Shown here piece by piece: positions 1 through 7,997 of a DNA stretch of 29,283 bases. The DNA lies in NCBI GenBank assembly GCA_041738345.1, contig JBGSPX010000021.1:1-29283 (forward strand), in the 5' to 3' direction. The stretch is from Proteocatella sp041738345. Its GTDB lineage: Bacteria > Bacillota > Clostridia > Peptostreptococcales > Filifactoraceae. The position numbers and the translations under genes are program-made. Below the pieces are notes generated by a model. That model ran no database searches, was not told the DNA's origin, and saw nothing but the letters and a program-made list of their open reading frames with translations. Each line of letters begins with the position of its first letter. Position 1 is the stretch's first letter.

Positions 1-34
1 TTTTTGTGATACAAAAAAATATTTTAACCATAAA

Positions 35-94
35 AAAATCTTAGATTATTTTTAAAAACACCTTTTTTATGAGTGTTGAATAATCTAAGATTTT
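35..94. terminator. Strong hairpin, possible bidirectional terminator
   Basis: The arms AAAATCTTAGATTATT (35-50) and AATAATCTAAGATTTT (79-94) are a perfect 16-bp inverted repeat. A second short helix, AACAC (57-61) with GTGTT (73-77), can extend it inward. T-rich sequence follows on the plus strand, and an A-run (32-38) gives a U-tract on the minus strand, so it could stop transcription from either side. The gene it would serve from the left is outside the window. The stem is nearly all A/T, so terminator strength is inferred. Confidence 0.5.
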
Positions 95-109
95 AATTTT
101 TGGATTTTA

Positions 110-138
110 GCTGTCAAAAAACTTCATTATCCGACAGC
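110..138 (+). other. Small hairpin
   Basis: GCTGTC (110-115) and GACAGC (133-138) form a 6-bp stem with a 17-nt loop. CCCGTATTTTTT follows, so it could be a weak plus-strand terminator. No other signal was seen between it and the larger palindrome at 161-267. Confidence 0.3.
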
Positions 139-154
139 CCCGTATTTTTTACAT

Positions 155-270
155 ATGAATAAATTGTAGTCAATATATTTTCCCCGAATGAATTCTGCAG
201 CCGAGATAATTCCAGAATGGAATATCTAGGCGAAGCCCTAATGAGGGAAAATATATGCCTACAATTTCAT
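155..270. repeat. Structured palindromic intergenic element (MITE-like or RNA element)
   Basis: Two arms pair over 21 bp. AAATTGTAG (161-169) pairs with CTACAATTT (259-267). After a 3x2 internal loop, ATATATTTTCCC (173-184) pairs with GGGAAAATATAT (245-256). Inside lies a second helix: GCC (200-202) with GGC (229-231), AGAT (204-207) with ATCT (224-227), and ATTCC (209-213) with GGAAT (219-223), closed by a 5-nt loop. Unpaired flanks of 15 and 13 nt join the two helices. The interior is richer in G+C than its surroundings and encodes no plausible protein. It could be a dispersed palindromic repeat or a structured RNA. I do not recognise the family. Confidence 0.6.
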
Positions 271-281
271 CTATAACTATA

Positions 282-309
282 ATAACAATCATTGTTTAAT
301 TATTGTTAT
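282..309. repeat. AT-rich inverted repeat
   Basis: ATAACAAT (282-289) and ATTGTTAT (302-309) form an 8-bp A/T stem. It is followed by short tandem-like copies of ATCATTT (about 322-336). It lies past the carB terminator, and no function is apparent. Confidence 0.3.
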
Positions 310-346
310 CACTTATTAATTATCATTTATCATTTATTATTTTACA

Positions 347-384
347 TAAAAAAAGCTATACTCCCAAATCTCAGGAGTATAACT
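347..384 (-). terminator. Rho-independent terminator of carAB
   Basis: Read on the minus strand, TATACTCC (381-374) and GGAGTATA (364-357) form an 8-bp stem, extendable by one or two pairs, with a 9-nt loop. A run of seven U (354-348) follows directly. It lies about 70 nt beyond the carB stop, in the right orientation to end the carAB transcript. A small opposite-strand stem, AGGC/GCCT (397-408), followed by T7 could stop transcription coming from the left. Confidence 0.75.
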
Positions 385-450
385 TTCTTATTTATTAGGC
401 TATCGCCTTTTTTTATTTTTCTTTAAATCTTTTTTAATCTTTTAAATCTC

Positions 451-3400
451 TTATATTCCTGCTATATCAATTACTTCAATCTTTTCTGGGCTTAAAGCTT
501 TTTCTTCAAAAGAAAGGAAGGCGTTAAGGGTATCCAGTGAAGTCATTACGTCTATGTTTCTTTCTATAGCCGCTCTTCTCATATTAAATCCATCACGTTT
601 TGAGTCATTTCCTTTTGTTGGAGTGTTTACAAGAAGGTGGATTTCTTTATTCTTGATAAGATCCATAAGGTTTGGACTTTCTTCATTTATACGATTTACC
701 ATTTTTGCAGGGATGCCGTTTTCTATAAGCATTGTTGCTGTGCCCTCTGTAGACACAAATTCAAAACCTAGTTTATCAAGTTTTTTGGCAATTTCTAAGA
801 ACTCTGCTTTATCTTGGTCATTTATTGTAGCAAGAATTTTGTTTCCTTTTTTTCTTGAGAACATATTTGCACCTGCAAAGCCTTTGTATAGTGCTTCTTC
901 AAGGGTATGACCGATTCCAAGTACTTCTCCTGTAGATTTCATTTCAGGCCCTAGACTCACTTCTACATTAGGAAGTTTTTGGGTTGAAAACACTGGAACT
1001 TTTACTGAAATCAGTTTGCTTTCCTTATAGATTCCTGTGCCATATCCTAAATCTTTAAGTTTTTCGCCAAGCATTACTCTTGTTGCTATATCTACTATAG
1101 GCACTTTGCTGACTTTTGAGATATATGGTACGGTTCTTGAAGCTCTAGGATTTACTTCTATTACATAAAGTTTTTCTTCGTAGCAGATAAACTGGATGTT
1201 TATCATACCTTTGATACCTATGTTTAGGGCTAGTTTTTCGGTATAATCAAGGATATCTGCTTTTATTTTATCACTCACATTCTGTGGTGGGTATATAGTC
1301 ATACTATCGCCTGAGTGAACTCCAGCTCTTTCTAGATGCTGCATTATTCCTGGTATCAGTATATTTTCGCCATCTGATATCGCATCTACTTCAAGTTCCA
1401 TACCCATTAGGTATTTATCTATTAGTATTGGGTTTTTGCTATCTTTTGAAAAGGCATCTGATAGGTAATGAACAATTTCTTCTTCTGAATGTGTAATTTC
1501 CATACCTTGTCCACCAAGTACGAAAGATGGTCTTACAAGGATTGGGAATCCAAGTTCTTTAGCTTCTTTTATTCCTTCTTCTACACTCCAAACTGCTTTT
1601 CCTTTTGGTCTTGCGATATCCAATTTTTCAAGAAGAGCTTCAAATTGCTCTCTATCTTCAGCTAGGTCTATTTGATCTGAAGTTGTGCCAAGGGTAGGGA
1701 TGTTTTTTTCTTTTAGGAATTTAGCAAGCTTTATTGAAGTTTGACCTCCGAATTGAAGGATTACGCCATCTGGCTTTTCTTTGTATATTATTTCTAGTAC
1801 ATCTTCTTCTGTAAGGGGTTCAAAATATAGTTTGTCTGAGATATTAAAGTCTGTACTTACAGTTTCGGGATTGTTGTTTATTATAATGGTTTCTATGCCC
1901 ATTTTTCTAAGCGCCATTACGCAGTGTACTGAAGCGTAGTCGAATTCTATTCCTTGACCTATTCTTATTGGGCCTGAGCCGAGTACGATTACTTTTTTCT
2001 TGTCTGATACTTCTACTTCATCATATTTTTCATATGTTGAGTAATAGTATGGAGAAAGGGCTTCAAACTCACCTCCGCAAGTATCTACCATCTTAAAGGC
2101 TGGTCTTATATCCCAGATTTCACGAAGTTTGTATACTTGTTCTGGAGAAACTTTAAGCATATCGCCAAGGGCTTTATCTGAAAATCCATGTTTTTTAAGG
2201 TTTAGTAGCCATTCTTTATTTATATCTGATAGCTTGCTTAATTTTATACGCTGTTCTTCATCTATTATCCATTTGAATTTTTTTAAATAGAACATATCCA
2301 TACCTGTGATTTTAGCGATTTTGTCCATGCGGTAATCTCTTCTAATCATTTCGGCAAGGGCGAATATTCTTTCATCATCTGGCGTCATTATCATAGCTTT
2401 TAGTTCTGACATAGAGCAGTTTTTGAATTTTGGATGTTCCATAGAAAATCTTTTTAGTTCTAGTGAACGAATTCCTTTTAAGAAGGCAGCTTCAAAGTTA
2501 CTTCCGATTGCCATTACTTCACCTGTGGCCATCATTTTTGTGCCAAGCTCTCTATCTGCTAGATAGAATTTGTCAAATGGCCATTTTGGAATTTTTACAA
2601 CCACATAGTCAAGTGAAGGTTCAAAGCAGGCATAGGTTTTTTGAGTTACAGCATTTTTTATTTCATCAAGTCCGTAGCCCAGTGCTATTTTAGCAGCTAC
2701 TTTAGCTATTGGATATCCTGTAGCTTTTGAAGCTAATGCTGAGGAACGTGATACTCTAGGGTTTATTTCTATTACAGCGTATTCAAATGAGTTAGGGTTT
2801 AGGGCAAACTGTACATTACAGCCACCTTCTATTCCTACGGCTTCAAGGATTTTAAATGATGCGGTTCTAAGCATTTGATATTCTTTGTCTGATAGGGTTT
2901 GACTTGGAGCTACCACGATTGAGTCGCCGGTATGAATTCCTACAGGGTCTATGTTTTCCATATTACATACAGTTATGCAGTTTCCTTTGGAATCTCTCAT
3001 AACTTCATATTCCACTTCTTTCCAGCCTTTTACACTTTTTTCAAGCAGTACCTGTCCTATCGTGCTTAACATAAGTCCTGAGGCTAGAATGGTTCTTAGA
3101 GCTTCTTCTGTTTCGGCTATACCACCACCTGAACCTCCAAGTGTATAGGCTGGTCTTACGATTACGGGATAGCCTACTTTAGCTGCCCAAAGCATACCAC
3201 TTTCAAGGTCTGTAATTATTTCACTTTCGATTACTGGTTGAGAGATGCTGTTCATCATATCTCTAAACAGCTCTCTATCTTCACCTTTTTTGATAGAATC
3301 TACTGAGGTTCCAATCACGTTTACATTATATTTTTCAAGTACTCCGCTGTCATGTAGCTCGACTGCCATATTTAAGCCTGTTTGACCACCCATTCCAGCA

Positions 3401-3660
3401 AGTAGTGAATCTGGTCTTTCTTTGGCTATTATTTTTTCTACAAATTCTAGGGTTATTGGTTCTATATATATTTTATCTGCAACTTCTGTGTCAGTCATTA
3501 TAGTAGCAGGGTTTGAGTTTATAAGGACTACCTCAATACCTTCTTCTTTTAGTGATTGACAAGCTTGCGTTCCTGAATAGTCAAATTCTGCGGCCTGTCC
3601 TATGATTATAGGGCCTGAACCGATTACTAAAACTTTTTTAATTTCTTTATTTAATGGCAT
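451..3660 (-). CDS. carB: Carbamoyl-phosphate synthase large subunit
   Basis: The 1069-aa protein makes carbamoyl phosphate from bicarbonate, ATP and ammonia channelled from CarA, for pyrimidine and arginine synthesis. It is cytosolic. The family's internal duplication is plain: two halves each begin with a GSGPI-IGQ-EFDY loop (about residues 14 and 555). Each half has an ATP-grasp domain with a glycine-rich loop (YTLGGSGGG and FVLGGQG) and a metal-site NPR motif (NPRVSRSSA and NPRASRT). The last ~135 residues form the MGS-like allosteric domain. Length is normal. The start MPLNK is preceded by GGGAGG at suitable spacing; a TTG five codons upstream would place that site inside the gene, so I rejected it. 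It begins 23 nt after carA, with which it should be co-transcribed. Confidence 0.97.
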   Translation of the reverse strand: MPLNKEIKKVLVIGSGPIIIGQAAEFDYSGTQACQSLKEEGIEVVLINSNPATIMTDTEVADKIYIEPITLEFVEKIIAKERPDSLLAGMGGQTGLNMAVELHDSGVLEKYNVNVIGTSVDSIKKGEDRELFRDMMNSISQPVIESEIITDLESGMLWAAKVGYPVIVRPAYTLGGSGGGIAETEEALRTILASGLMLSTIGQVLLEKSVKGWKEVEYEVMRDSKGNCITVCNMENIDPVGIHTGDSIVVAPSQTLSDKEYQMLRTASFKILEAVGIEGGCNVQFALNPNSFEYAVIEINPRVSRSSALASKATGYPIAKVAAKIALGYGLDEIKNAVTQKTYACFEPSLDYVVVKIPKWPFDKFYLADRELGTKMMATGEVMAIGSNFEAAFLKGIRSLELKRFSMEHPKFKNCSMSELKAMIMTPDDERIFALAEMIRRDYRMDKIAKITGMDMFYLKKFKWIIDEEQRIKLSKLSDINKEWLLNLKKHGFSDKALGDMLKVSPEQVYKLREIWDIRPAFKMVDTCGGEFEALSPYYYSTYEKYDEVEVSDKKKVIVLGSGPIRIGQGIEFDYASVHCVMALRKMGIETIIINNNPETVSTDFNISDKLYFEPLTEEDVLEIIYKEKPDGVILQFGGQTSIKLAKFLKEKNIPTLGTTSDQIDLAEDREQFEALLEKLDIARPKGKAVWSVEEGIKEAKELGFPILVRPSFVLGGQGMEITHSEEEIVHYLSDAFSKDSKNPILIDKYLMGMELEVDAISDGENILIPGIMQHLERAGVHSGDSMTIYPPQNVSDKIKADILDYTEKLALNIGIKGMINIQFICYEEKLYVIEVNPRASRTVPYISKVSKVPIVDIATRVMLGEKLKDLGYGTGIYKESKLISVKVPVFSTQKLPNVEVSLGPEMKSTGEVLGIGHTLEEALYKGFAGANMFSRKKGNKILATINDQDKAEFLEIAKKLDKLGFEFVSTEGTATMLIENGIPAKMVNRINEESPNLMDLIKNKEIHLLVNTPTKGNDSKRDGFNMRRAAIERNIDVMTSLDTLNAFLSFEEKALSPEKIEVIDIAGI

Positions 3661-3683
3661 ATTTTTTCCTCCCAAACAAAAAC

Positions 3684-4739
3684 TTAAAGTGAATATTTTA
3701 AGAACTCATCAAAGATGTATTCGCTGTCAACTGGCCCTGGACTTGCTTCGGGGTGAAATTGAACTGAAAATACAGGTTTATTTTTGCATCTCATTCCTTC
3801 TATGGTATCATCATTCATACTTATATGAGTTACCTCAAAGTTTTCTGGAAGCTTTGTAACATAGTAGCCGTGGTTTTGTGAGGTGATATGAACTCTATCT
3901 AAAAGCAGATTTTTTACAGGGTGGTTGCAACCTCTATGTCCAAATTTTAGCTTTCCTGTTTCTCCGCCAAAGGCTATTGCTAGTAGTTGATGACCTAGGC
4001 ATATTCCTACTACTGGTTTATGTTCTACTAGGATTTTGATTTCTTTTATAGAGTCTGCCATATCCATTGGATCGCCAGGGCCGTTTGAAAGAAAGATTAA
4101 GTCTGGATTTAGTTTAAGGATTTCTTCAGCTTTCACATCGCATGGGAATATTGTTAAATCGCAACCTCTTTTTGAAAAGTTTCTTAGGATATTACTTTTT
4201 ACTCCGTAGTCTATAACGGCTACTTTTTTGCCATTACCTTTTATGTGGTAGCTTACTTTTGTAGATACTGTTTTTACTGCATCTTTATTTGAGAAAGCTG
4301 CAAGTTTTGTGTCTATGTCTTCCTGTGAATATGAACTATTATCTAAAACTATTATGCCTTTCATAGTACCGCTATTTCTAAGCACTTTTGTAAGGGCTCT
4401 TGTGTCTATATCTTCTAGACCAAGTATTTTGTTTGACTCAAGGTAGTTATCTAGTTCAAGTTCACATCTAAAGTTATTTGGGTAATTTGATTTTTCTCTT
4501 ACGATAAATCCTCTTACTTTTGGGGAGTTTGATTCAATATCTTCAAGATTTATGCCATAATTTCCTATAAGCGGATAGGTCATTGTTACGATTTGTCCGT
4601 AGTAAGAAGGGTCTGTTAAAACTTCTTGATATCCTGTCATACCGGTATTAAAAACTACTTCTCCCACACATTCTTGAAGATATCCAAACGCTTTACCTTC
4701 AAAAATCATGTGATTTTCTAAAATCAACTTTGCTTTCAT
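3684..4739 (-). CDS. carA: Carbamoyl-phosphate synthase small (glutaminase) subunit
   Basis: The 351-aa class I glutamine amidotransferase hydrolyses glutamine and passes ammonia to CarB. The N-terminal CPSase domain (residues 1 to ~140) contains the family motif NTGMTGYQEVLTDPSY. The C-terminal GATase domain carries the catalytic triad: nucleophile C247 in GICLGHQ, then H329 and E331 in QFHPEA. The start MKAK follows GGAGG; a TTG four codons upstream would overlap that ribosome site. It is the first gene of carA-carB, behind a consensus promoter and a PyrR-type attenuator. This points to control by pyrimidines rather than a purely arginine-controlled copy. pyrR itself is not in the window. 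Confidence 0.97.
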   Translation of the reverse strand: MKAKLILENHMIFEGKAFGYLQECVGEVVFNTGMTGYQEVLTDPSYYGQIVTMTYPLIGNYGINLEDIESNSPKVRGFIVREKSNYPNNFRCELELDNYLESNKILGLEDIDTRALTKVLRNSGTMKGIIVLDNSSYSQEDIDTKLAAFSNKDAVKTVSTKVSYHIKGNGKKVAVIDYGVKSNILRNFSKRGCDLTIFPCDVKAEEILKLNPDLIFLSNGPGDPMDMADSIKEIKILVEHKPVVGICLGHQLLAIAFGGETGKLKFGHRGCNHPVKNLLLDRVHITSQNHGYYVTKLPENFEVTHISMNDDTIEGMRCKNKPVFSVQFHPEASPGPVDSEYIFDEFLKYSL

Positions 4740-4761
4740 AGTTTCCTCCAAATTATCTAGT

Positions 4762-4829
4762 ATACGGGATATAATAAAAAAACAGAAATAAGCTTTTTAT
4801 AAATGTTTATAAAAAGTTACGTCTGTTTG
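4762..4829 (-). terminator. Attenuator terminator in the carA leader
   Basis: On the minus strand AACAGA (4827-4822) pairs with TCTGTT (4786-4781), and CTTTTTATAA with TTATAAAAAG (4816-4807 and 4802-4793) around a 4-nt loop. TTTTTATT follows. This is an intrinsic terminator inside the leader, 40 nt before the carA start codon and downstream of the PyrR-type loop. That is the layout of a pyr attenuator. A 9-nt segment just past it (4774-4766) can pair with the segment next to the PyrR loop. Confidence 0.75.
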
Positions 4830-4899
4830 GATTTTTAGTATATTAAATTTTTTCTCAAGTGTGCAAAAATAAACAACTTTTGCGTTTACAAAAGAAATC

Positions 4900-4940
4900 A
4901 TAATTTATATCCCTTTCTGGCCTCTCTGGACCAAATTAAA
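4900..4940 (-). promoter_or_regulatory. PyrR binding loop (anti-antiterminator) of the carAB leader
   Basis: The minus-strand RNA reads UUUGGUCCAGAGAGGCCAG, with UCCAGAGAGG (4930-4921) as the hairpin loop closed by GG/CC. A purine-rich AGAAAGGGAU segment follows, then AAAUU, which can pair with the upstream AAUUU. The Bacillus PyrR recognition element has the same order: stem, UCCAGAGAGG-type loop, purine-rich bulge. By family knowledge, PyrR with UMP bound stabilises this hairpin and lets the downstream terminator form, lowering carAB expression when pyrimidines are plentiful. Confidence 0.88.
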
Positions 4941-4983
4941 GTTAATATTTTATAAAGTTAAAATTTTTTATTCATCTTGGATT

Positions 4984-5012
4984 ATTATATATTAAACTTA
5001 CCTCAAAGTCAA
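4984..5012 (-). promoter_or_regulatory. carAB promoter
   Basis: On the minus strand a TTGACT -35 box (5012-5007) and a TATAAT -10 box (4989-4984) are separated by exactly 17 bp. This is a near-perfect sigma-A-type promoter. Transcription should begin near 4977, giving a leader of about 240 nt that contains the whole PyrR attenuator. Confidence 0.85.
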
Positions 5013-5019
5013 CAGTAAA

Positions 5020-5062
5020 ATAACCACGAGACTTAGGGAATAGGGAGTCATCTCGCGGTTAT
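5020..5062 (-). terminator. Hairpin between yihY and the carA promoter
   Basis: ATAACCACGAGA (5020-5031) and TCTCGCGGTTAT (5051-5062) form a 12-bp stem with one wobble pair on the minus strand. A short U-rich stretch (TTATTTTA) follows. It probably ends yihY transcription just before the carA -35 box. The U-tract is imperfect. Confidence 0.55.
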
Positions 5063-5090
5063 AAAAAGAGAAGAGATCGGGAAATCTCTC
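5061..5090 (-). terminator. Terminator downstream of yihY
   Basis: On the minus strand AGAGAT (5089-5084) and ATCTCT (5077-5072) form a 6-bp stem around a 6-nt loop, with TCTCTTTTTAT after it. It lies about 60 nt past the yihY stop and, with the neighbouring hairpin at 5020-5062, probably isolates yihY from carA. Confidence 0.55.
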
Positions 5091-5149
5091 TAGAACATAT
5101 ATAACCTATTTAGGCTTTTTATAATCATAAAAATAACAAATTTTTTAGA

Positions 5150-6037
5150 TTAGTTTTTTACATCATATTCAAAATTTCCAAGGCTTCTTTGAGCTAAAAT
5201 ATGATTTAGCTCTCCACCTAAAACGATTATTATGCCTGCAAAATATAAATACAGTAACATAAGCATTACGGTACCAAGTGAGCCATATATTTTGGAGTAG
5301 TTGGATATGTTGTTTACATAATAGGCAAATCCAACGGATAATATAAGCAAGGATGCCATAGTAAATAAAACACCGGCTATATTATATTTTCTATTAAAGT
5401 TCTTAAATGGAATTATATTATATATTGTGAACAGCGTTATAGAGAGGGTTGCTGTAGCCACGCCCCATCTTATAAGACTCCATGTTTCTATAAATAAGAA
5501 TTCCAGGCCTATCAATGTAGATATTTTGAGCATTAGTGGTCTTCCTAAAGTTATTAGAATTAAAGAAACTATTACTGCTAGAATTACAAAAAGTGTAACT
5601 ACAAAGGCGAGTACTTTTTTTTGGAAATTTGTGGTATGAATATCTATTCTATAGGCTTTATTTAAGGCATATATCAATGAGGTAATCGCTTTTGAGGCTA
5701 GATAAACTGAAAATAGGGCACTGAAAGTAAAAAGACCAGTGCTTGTAGTTTCGTTTACAAAGCTTATATATTCAAGCGTTATCTCTAATATATTTGGAGG
5801 AATTATATCTTTTATTATCCACGAAACTTCCTCTGATTTTAGATTAAATCGACCTATGATTTGGCTTATTAGCATAAGCAGGGGGAAGATTGACAGTATG
5901 AAGAAGTAGGCGAGCTGGCCGCCTACTTGGCTTAAATTATCATCCACATATCTTCTGTAAAGTGCTTTTACGCAGTACCACATAACGGGGTCTTCTTTTT
6001 TTGGGTAAAAATATTTTTTTGTAAATGAACGAAACAT
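5150..6037 (-). CDS. YihY/virulence factor BrkB family membrane protein
   Basis: The 295-aa integral membrane protein belongs to the YihY/BrkB family (old name RNase BN, now considered wrong). Six hydrophobic segments can be seen, starting at LAYFFILSIFPLLMLI and ending at LMLLYLYFAGIIIVLGGELN. The N-terminal family pattern (DNLSQVGGQLAYF, with FP in the first helix) and the C-terminal GGELN are present. Function is not settled for the family; transport or cell-envelope roles have been proposed. The gene follows rqcH by 53 nt with no terminator between, so the two probably share a transcript. The start has GAAAGG upstream. Length is normal. Confidence 0.88.
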   Translation of the reverse strand: MFRSFTKKYFYPKKEDPVMWYCVKALYRRYVDDNLSQVGGQLAYFFILSIFPLLMLISQIIGRFNLKSEEVSWIIKDIIPPNILEITLEYISFVNETTSTGLFTFSALFSVYLASKAITSLIYALNKAYRIDIHTTNFQKKVLAFVVTLFVILAVIVSLILITLGRPLMLKISTLIGLEFLFIETWSLIRWGVATATLSITLFTIYNIIPFKNFNRKYNIAGVLFTMASLLILSVGFAYYVNNISNYSKIYGSLGTVMLMLLYLYFAGIIIVLGGELNHILAQRSLGNFEYDVKN

Positions 6038-6090
6038 TCTATTAAACCTTTCTAAAATGAAGAACCATGAGTTTAAAGTTTGTAGCTAAA

Positions 6091-7863
6091 TTATTTTTTC
6101 ATAAGTTTGTACACGAGTTCTTCGTCTGGAGTTACATAAACTGTGCCATAATCGTCGTATATTACCATTCCGGGTTTAGCCCCATTTGGTTTTTTGACAT
6201 TTTTTCTAGGGGCATAATCAACTGGCACCTGAGATGAAGTTCTGGCCTTGCTAAAATATGCAGCAAGTTTAGCGGCTTCATAAAGGGCTTCGTTAGATAC
6301 ATCTTCAAATGTAGCTTTTATTATTACATGAGACCCTGGTATGTTTTTAGTGTGTAGCCATACGTCCTGAGGTTTAGAAAGCTTTAAGGTAAGCTGGTCA
6401 TTTTGAGTGTTATTTTTCCCAACAAATATTATAGTACCATCAGAGGCTATGAATTCCATTGGCTCTGATAAAGCAGTTTTTTTGTTTTTCTTGCTATCAG
6501 TTTTGGAAGGGCTGTAGTAGCCTTCTTTTACAAGTTCATCTTTAATTTCTTCAATTGATTCAAGGCTTGAGCAATTGTTTATAGAAACCATTACATTGTC
6601 TAGATAGTAAAATTCTGATTTGGTTTGATCAAGCTGGATGCTAAGCTCTTTTATTCGGCTTTTAGCTTTATTGTATTTTTTATAGTAAGCTTGAACATTT
6701 TCTGAGGGCGTAAGGTGCTCGTCTAAAGGAATAGTTATTTCTTTATATTCTGGGTCAAAGTAATCAAGTACAGCTACTTCTTTCATACCTTTTTCGAGCA
6801 TATATATATTTGCAGTCAAAAGCTCACCTACTTTAGAATATTTATCAAGTTCCTGTGCTTTGTTTAGTTCGTCAGTTTGTTTTTCTAATTTAGTTTTTAA
6901 TCTATCTAATTTAAGTTGAAGTGACTTTCTAAGTCCAGATGATTTTTGGTGTATTCTTTCGTATAAGTCTTTTGAGGCATAGTAATTTTCACATATGATG
7001 CTCATACTATCAGAAGCTTCTATATCAAAACCTTCTATCATAGTTATATTTACACATGAGAATTCATATGGGGTATGAAGCTTTTTATCAAACATTATAT
7101 TTGGATAGAATTTAGCCTCTTTTATTTCTGTAAAAAGACGATCAAATGAATTTTTTAATCTTTCAAAATTTAATTCTGAAAGTTCAAAACTACCAAGTGA
7201 GTCATCTATAGAAGCTCTAAAGCAGATTTCTTTTGCAATCAGAGGGCTTAAACCTTCGAAATTAGTATATATCGCTTTAAAAACAGGATTATTTTTATTT
7301 TTTAGTACAGCTATAAACTGATCAAGTGAAATTATTTCAAGTGGGTTAAGTTTATTTTGTTTTGGGGGGTCGATGAATTCTCTATTTGGAAGAACTTCTC
7401 TTACAGAACTTATAGACATCGGGACTCTTTTTATAGAATCAATTACCTTATTGGTTTGAGGGTCTAGTAAAATTATATTACTGTGTTTTCCCATTATTTC
7501 TATGGTTAGATTTTTTTTAGAAAGTACTCTCATTTCGTCATAGGCTTCTATTATAATTGAAATTGAACGGTCAAATCCATTTTGGATAACTTCAAGAATA
7601 CGGCCATTTCCAATATGTTTTCTGAGTATCATAAGAAACATAGGGGCTTTTAGAGGGTTTTCTTTTTTATAGTTTTCTACAAGGTAAGTTCGCGGGTTAG
7701 AACTATTAGAACTTAATAGTAGCTTATAATTTTTTTGATTGTTTCTTATGGTTAAAAGTATTTCGTCATTTTCTGCTTGATTTATTTTATCTATTTTACC
7801 ACCAGTCAAAGTGGTGTTAAGTTCGTGTGCAACTGCACGTAATGTCAATCCGTCTAACGGCAT
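6091..7863 (-). CDS. rqcH: Ribosome quality-control factor RqcH (NFACT/FbpA family)
   Basis: The 590-aa member of the NEMF/Rqc2/FbpA family by established knowledge binds split 50S subunits carrying stalled peptidyl-tRNA and adds C-terminal alanine tails that mark the chain for degradation. The N-terminal NFACT-N domain carries the DR motif (D98-R99 in NGFDRS) needed for tailing. A charged coiled-coil region sits around residues 300-430. The C-terminal NFACT-R domain contains DVWLHTKNIPGSHVII and a basic PRKNVKKPNGAKPG stretch. Older annotation as a fibronectin-binding protein is a family legacy. The start MPLDG follows AAAAGGTGA; an in-frame ATG ten codons upstream lacks a site that good. 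It is divergent from yicC. Confidence 0.93.
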   Translation of the reverse strand: MPLDGLTLRAVAHELNTTLTGGKIDKINQAENDEILLTIRNNQKNYKLLLSSNSSNPRTYLVENYKKENPLKAPMFLMILRKHIGNGRILEVIQNGFDRSISIIIEAYDEMRVLSKKNLTIEIMGKHSNIILLDPQTNKVIDSIKRVPMSISSVREVLPNREFIDPPKQNKLNPLEIISLDQFIAVLKNKNNPVFKAIYTNFEGLSPLIAKEICFRASIDDSLGSFELSELNFERLKNSFDRLFTEIKEAKFYPNIMFDKKLHTPYEFSCVNITMIEGFDIEASDSMSIICENYYASKDLYERIHQKSSGLRKSLQLKLDRLKTKLEKQTDELNKAQELDKYSKVGELLTANIYMLEKGMKEVAVLDYFDPEYKEITIPLDEHLTPSENVQAYYKKYNKAKSRIKELSIQLDQTKSEFYYLDNVMVSINNCSSLESIEEIKDELVKEGYYSPSKTDSKKNKKTALSEPMEFIASDGTIIFVGKNNTQNDQLTLKLSKPQDVWLHTKNIPGSHVIIKATFEDVSNEALYEAAKLAAYFSKARTSSQVPVDYAPRKNVKKPNGAKPGMVIYDDYGTVYVTPDEELVYKLMKK

Positions 7864-7942
7864 AGTATCACCTTTTTCTTTTTTTATTAACATTTTACCA
7901 TATTTAATCCAATATGAACTTTATTTTTTTGCAAAAAGAAGG

Positions 7943-7948
7943 TATAAT
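7943..7948 (+). promoter_or_regulatory. Candidate -10 box upstream of yicC
   Basis: A perfect TATAAT lies 50 nt before the yicC start in the rqcH/yicC divergent gap. The -35 region at 17 bp (TTTATT) is poor, so this is a tentative promoter for the long rightward operon. Confidence 0.35.
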
Positions 7949-7997
7949 AAAAAGTAATGTATATTTATAATAATGTCTAAGAAAGTGTGGTAAAGAA

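Noticed and set aside
161..267. Element read as a hammerhead, twister, pistol or similar small ribozyme, or as a c-di-GMP riboswitch
   Set aside because: By eye, the core motifs I know for these (such as CUGAUGA with GAAA for hammerhead) are not present on either strand. A covariance-model search was not possible here.
311..345. Short ATCATTT repeats considered as a CRISPR or tandem-repeat locus
   Set aside because: Units are 7 bp, few and imperfect, with no spacers; low-complexity A/T sequence explains them.
554..910. 118-codon open frame on the plus strand inside carB
   Set aside because: It is antisense to the well-supported carB, has no ribosome site and its translation resembles no family; long antisense frames are common opposite AT-rich genes.
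4740..4980. Leader peptide attenuation or T-box for carA
   Set aside because: No short frame rich in arginine codons with a ribosome site and no T-box sequence were seen; the PyrR loop explains the leader.
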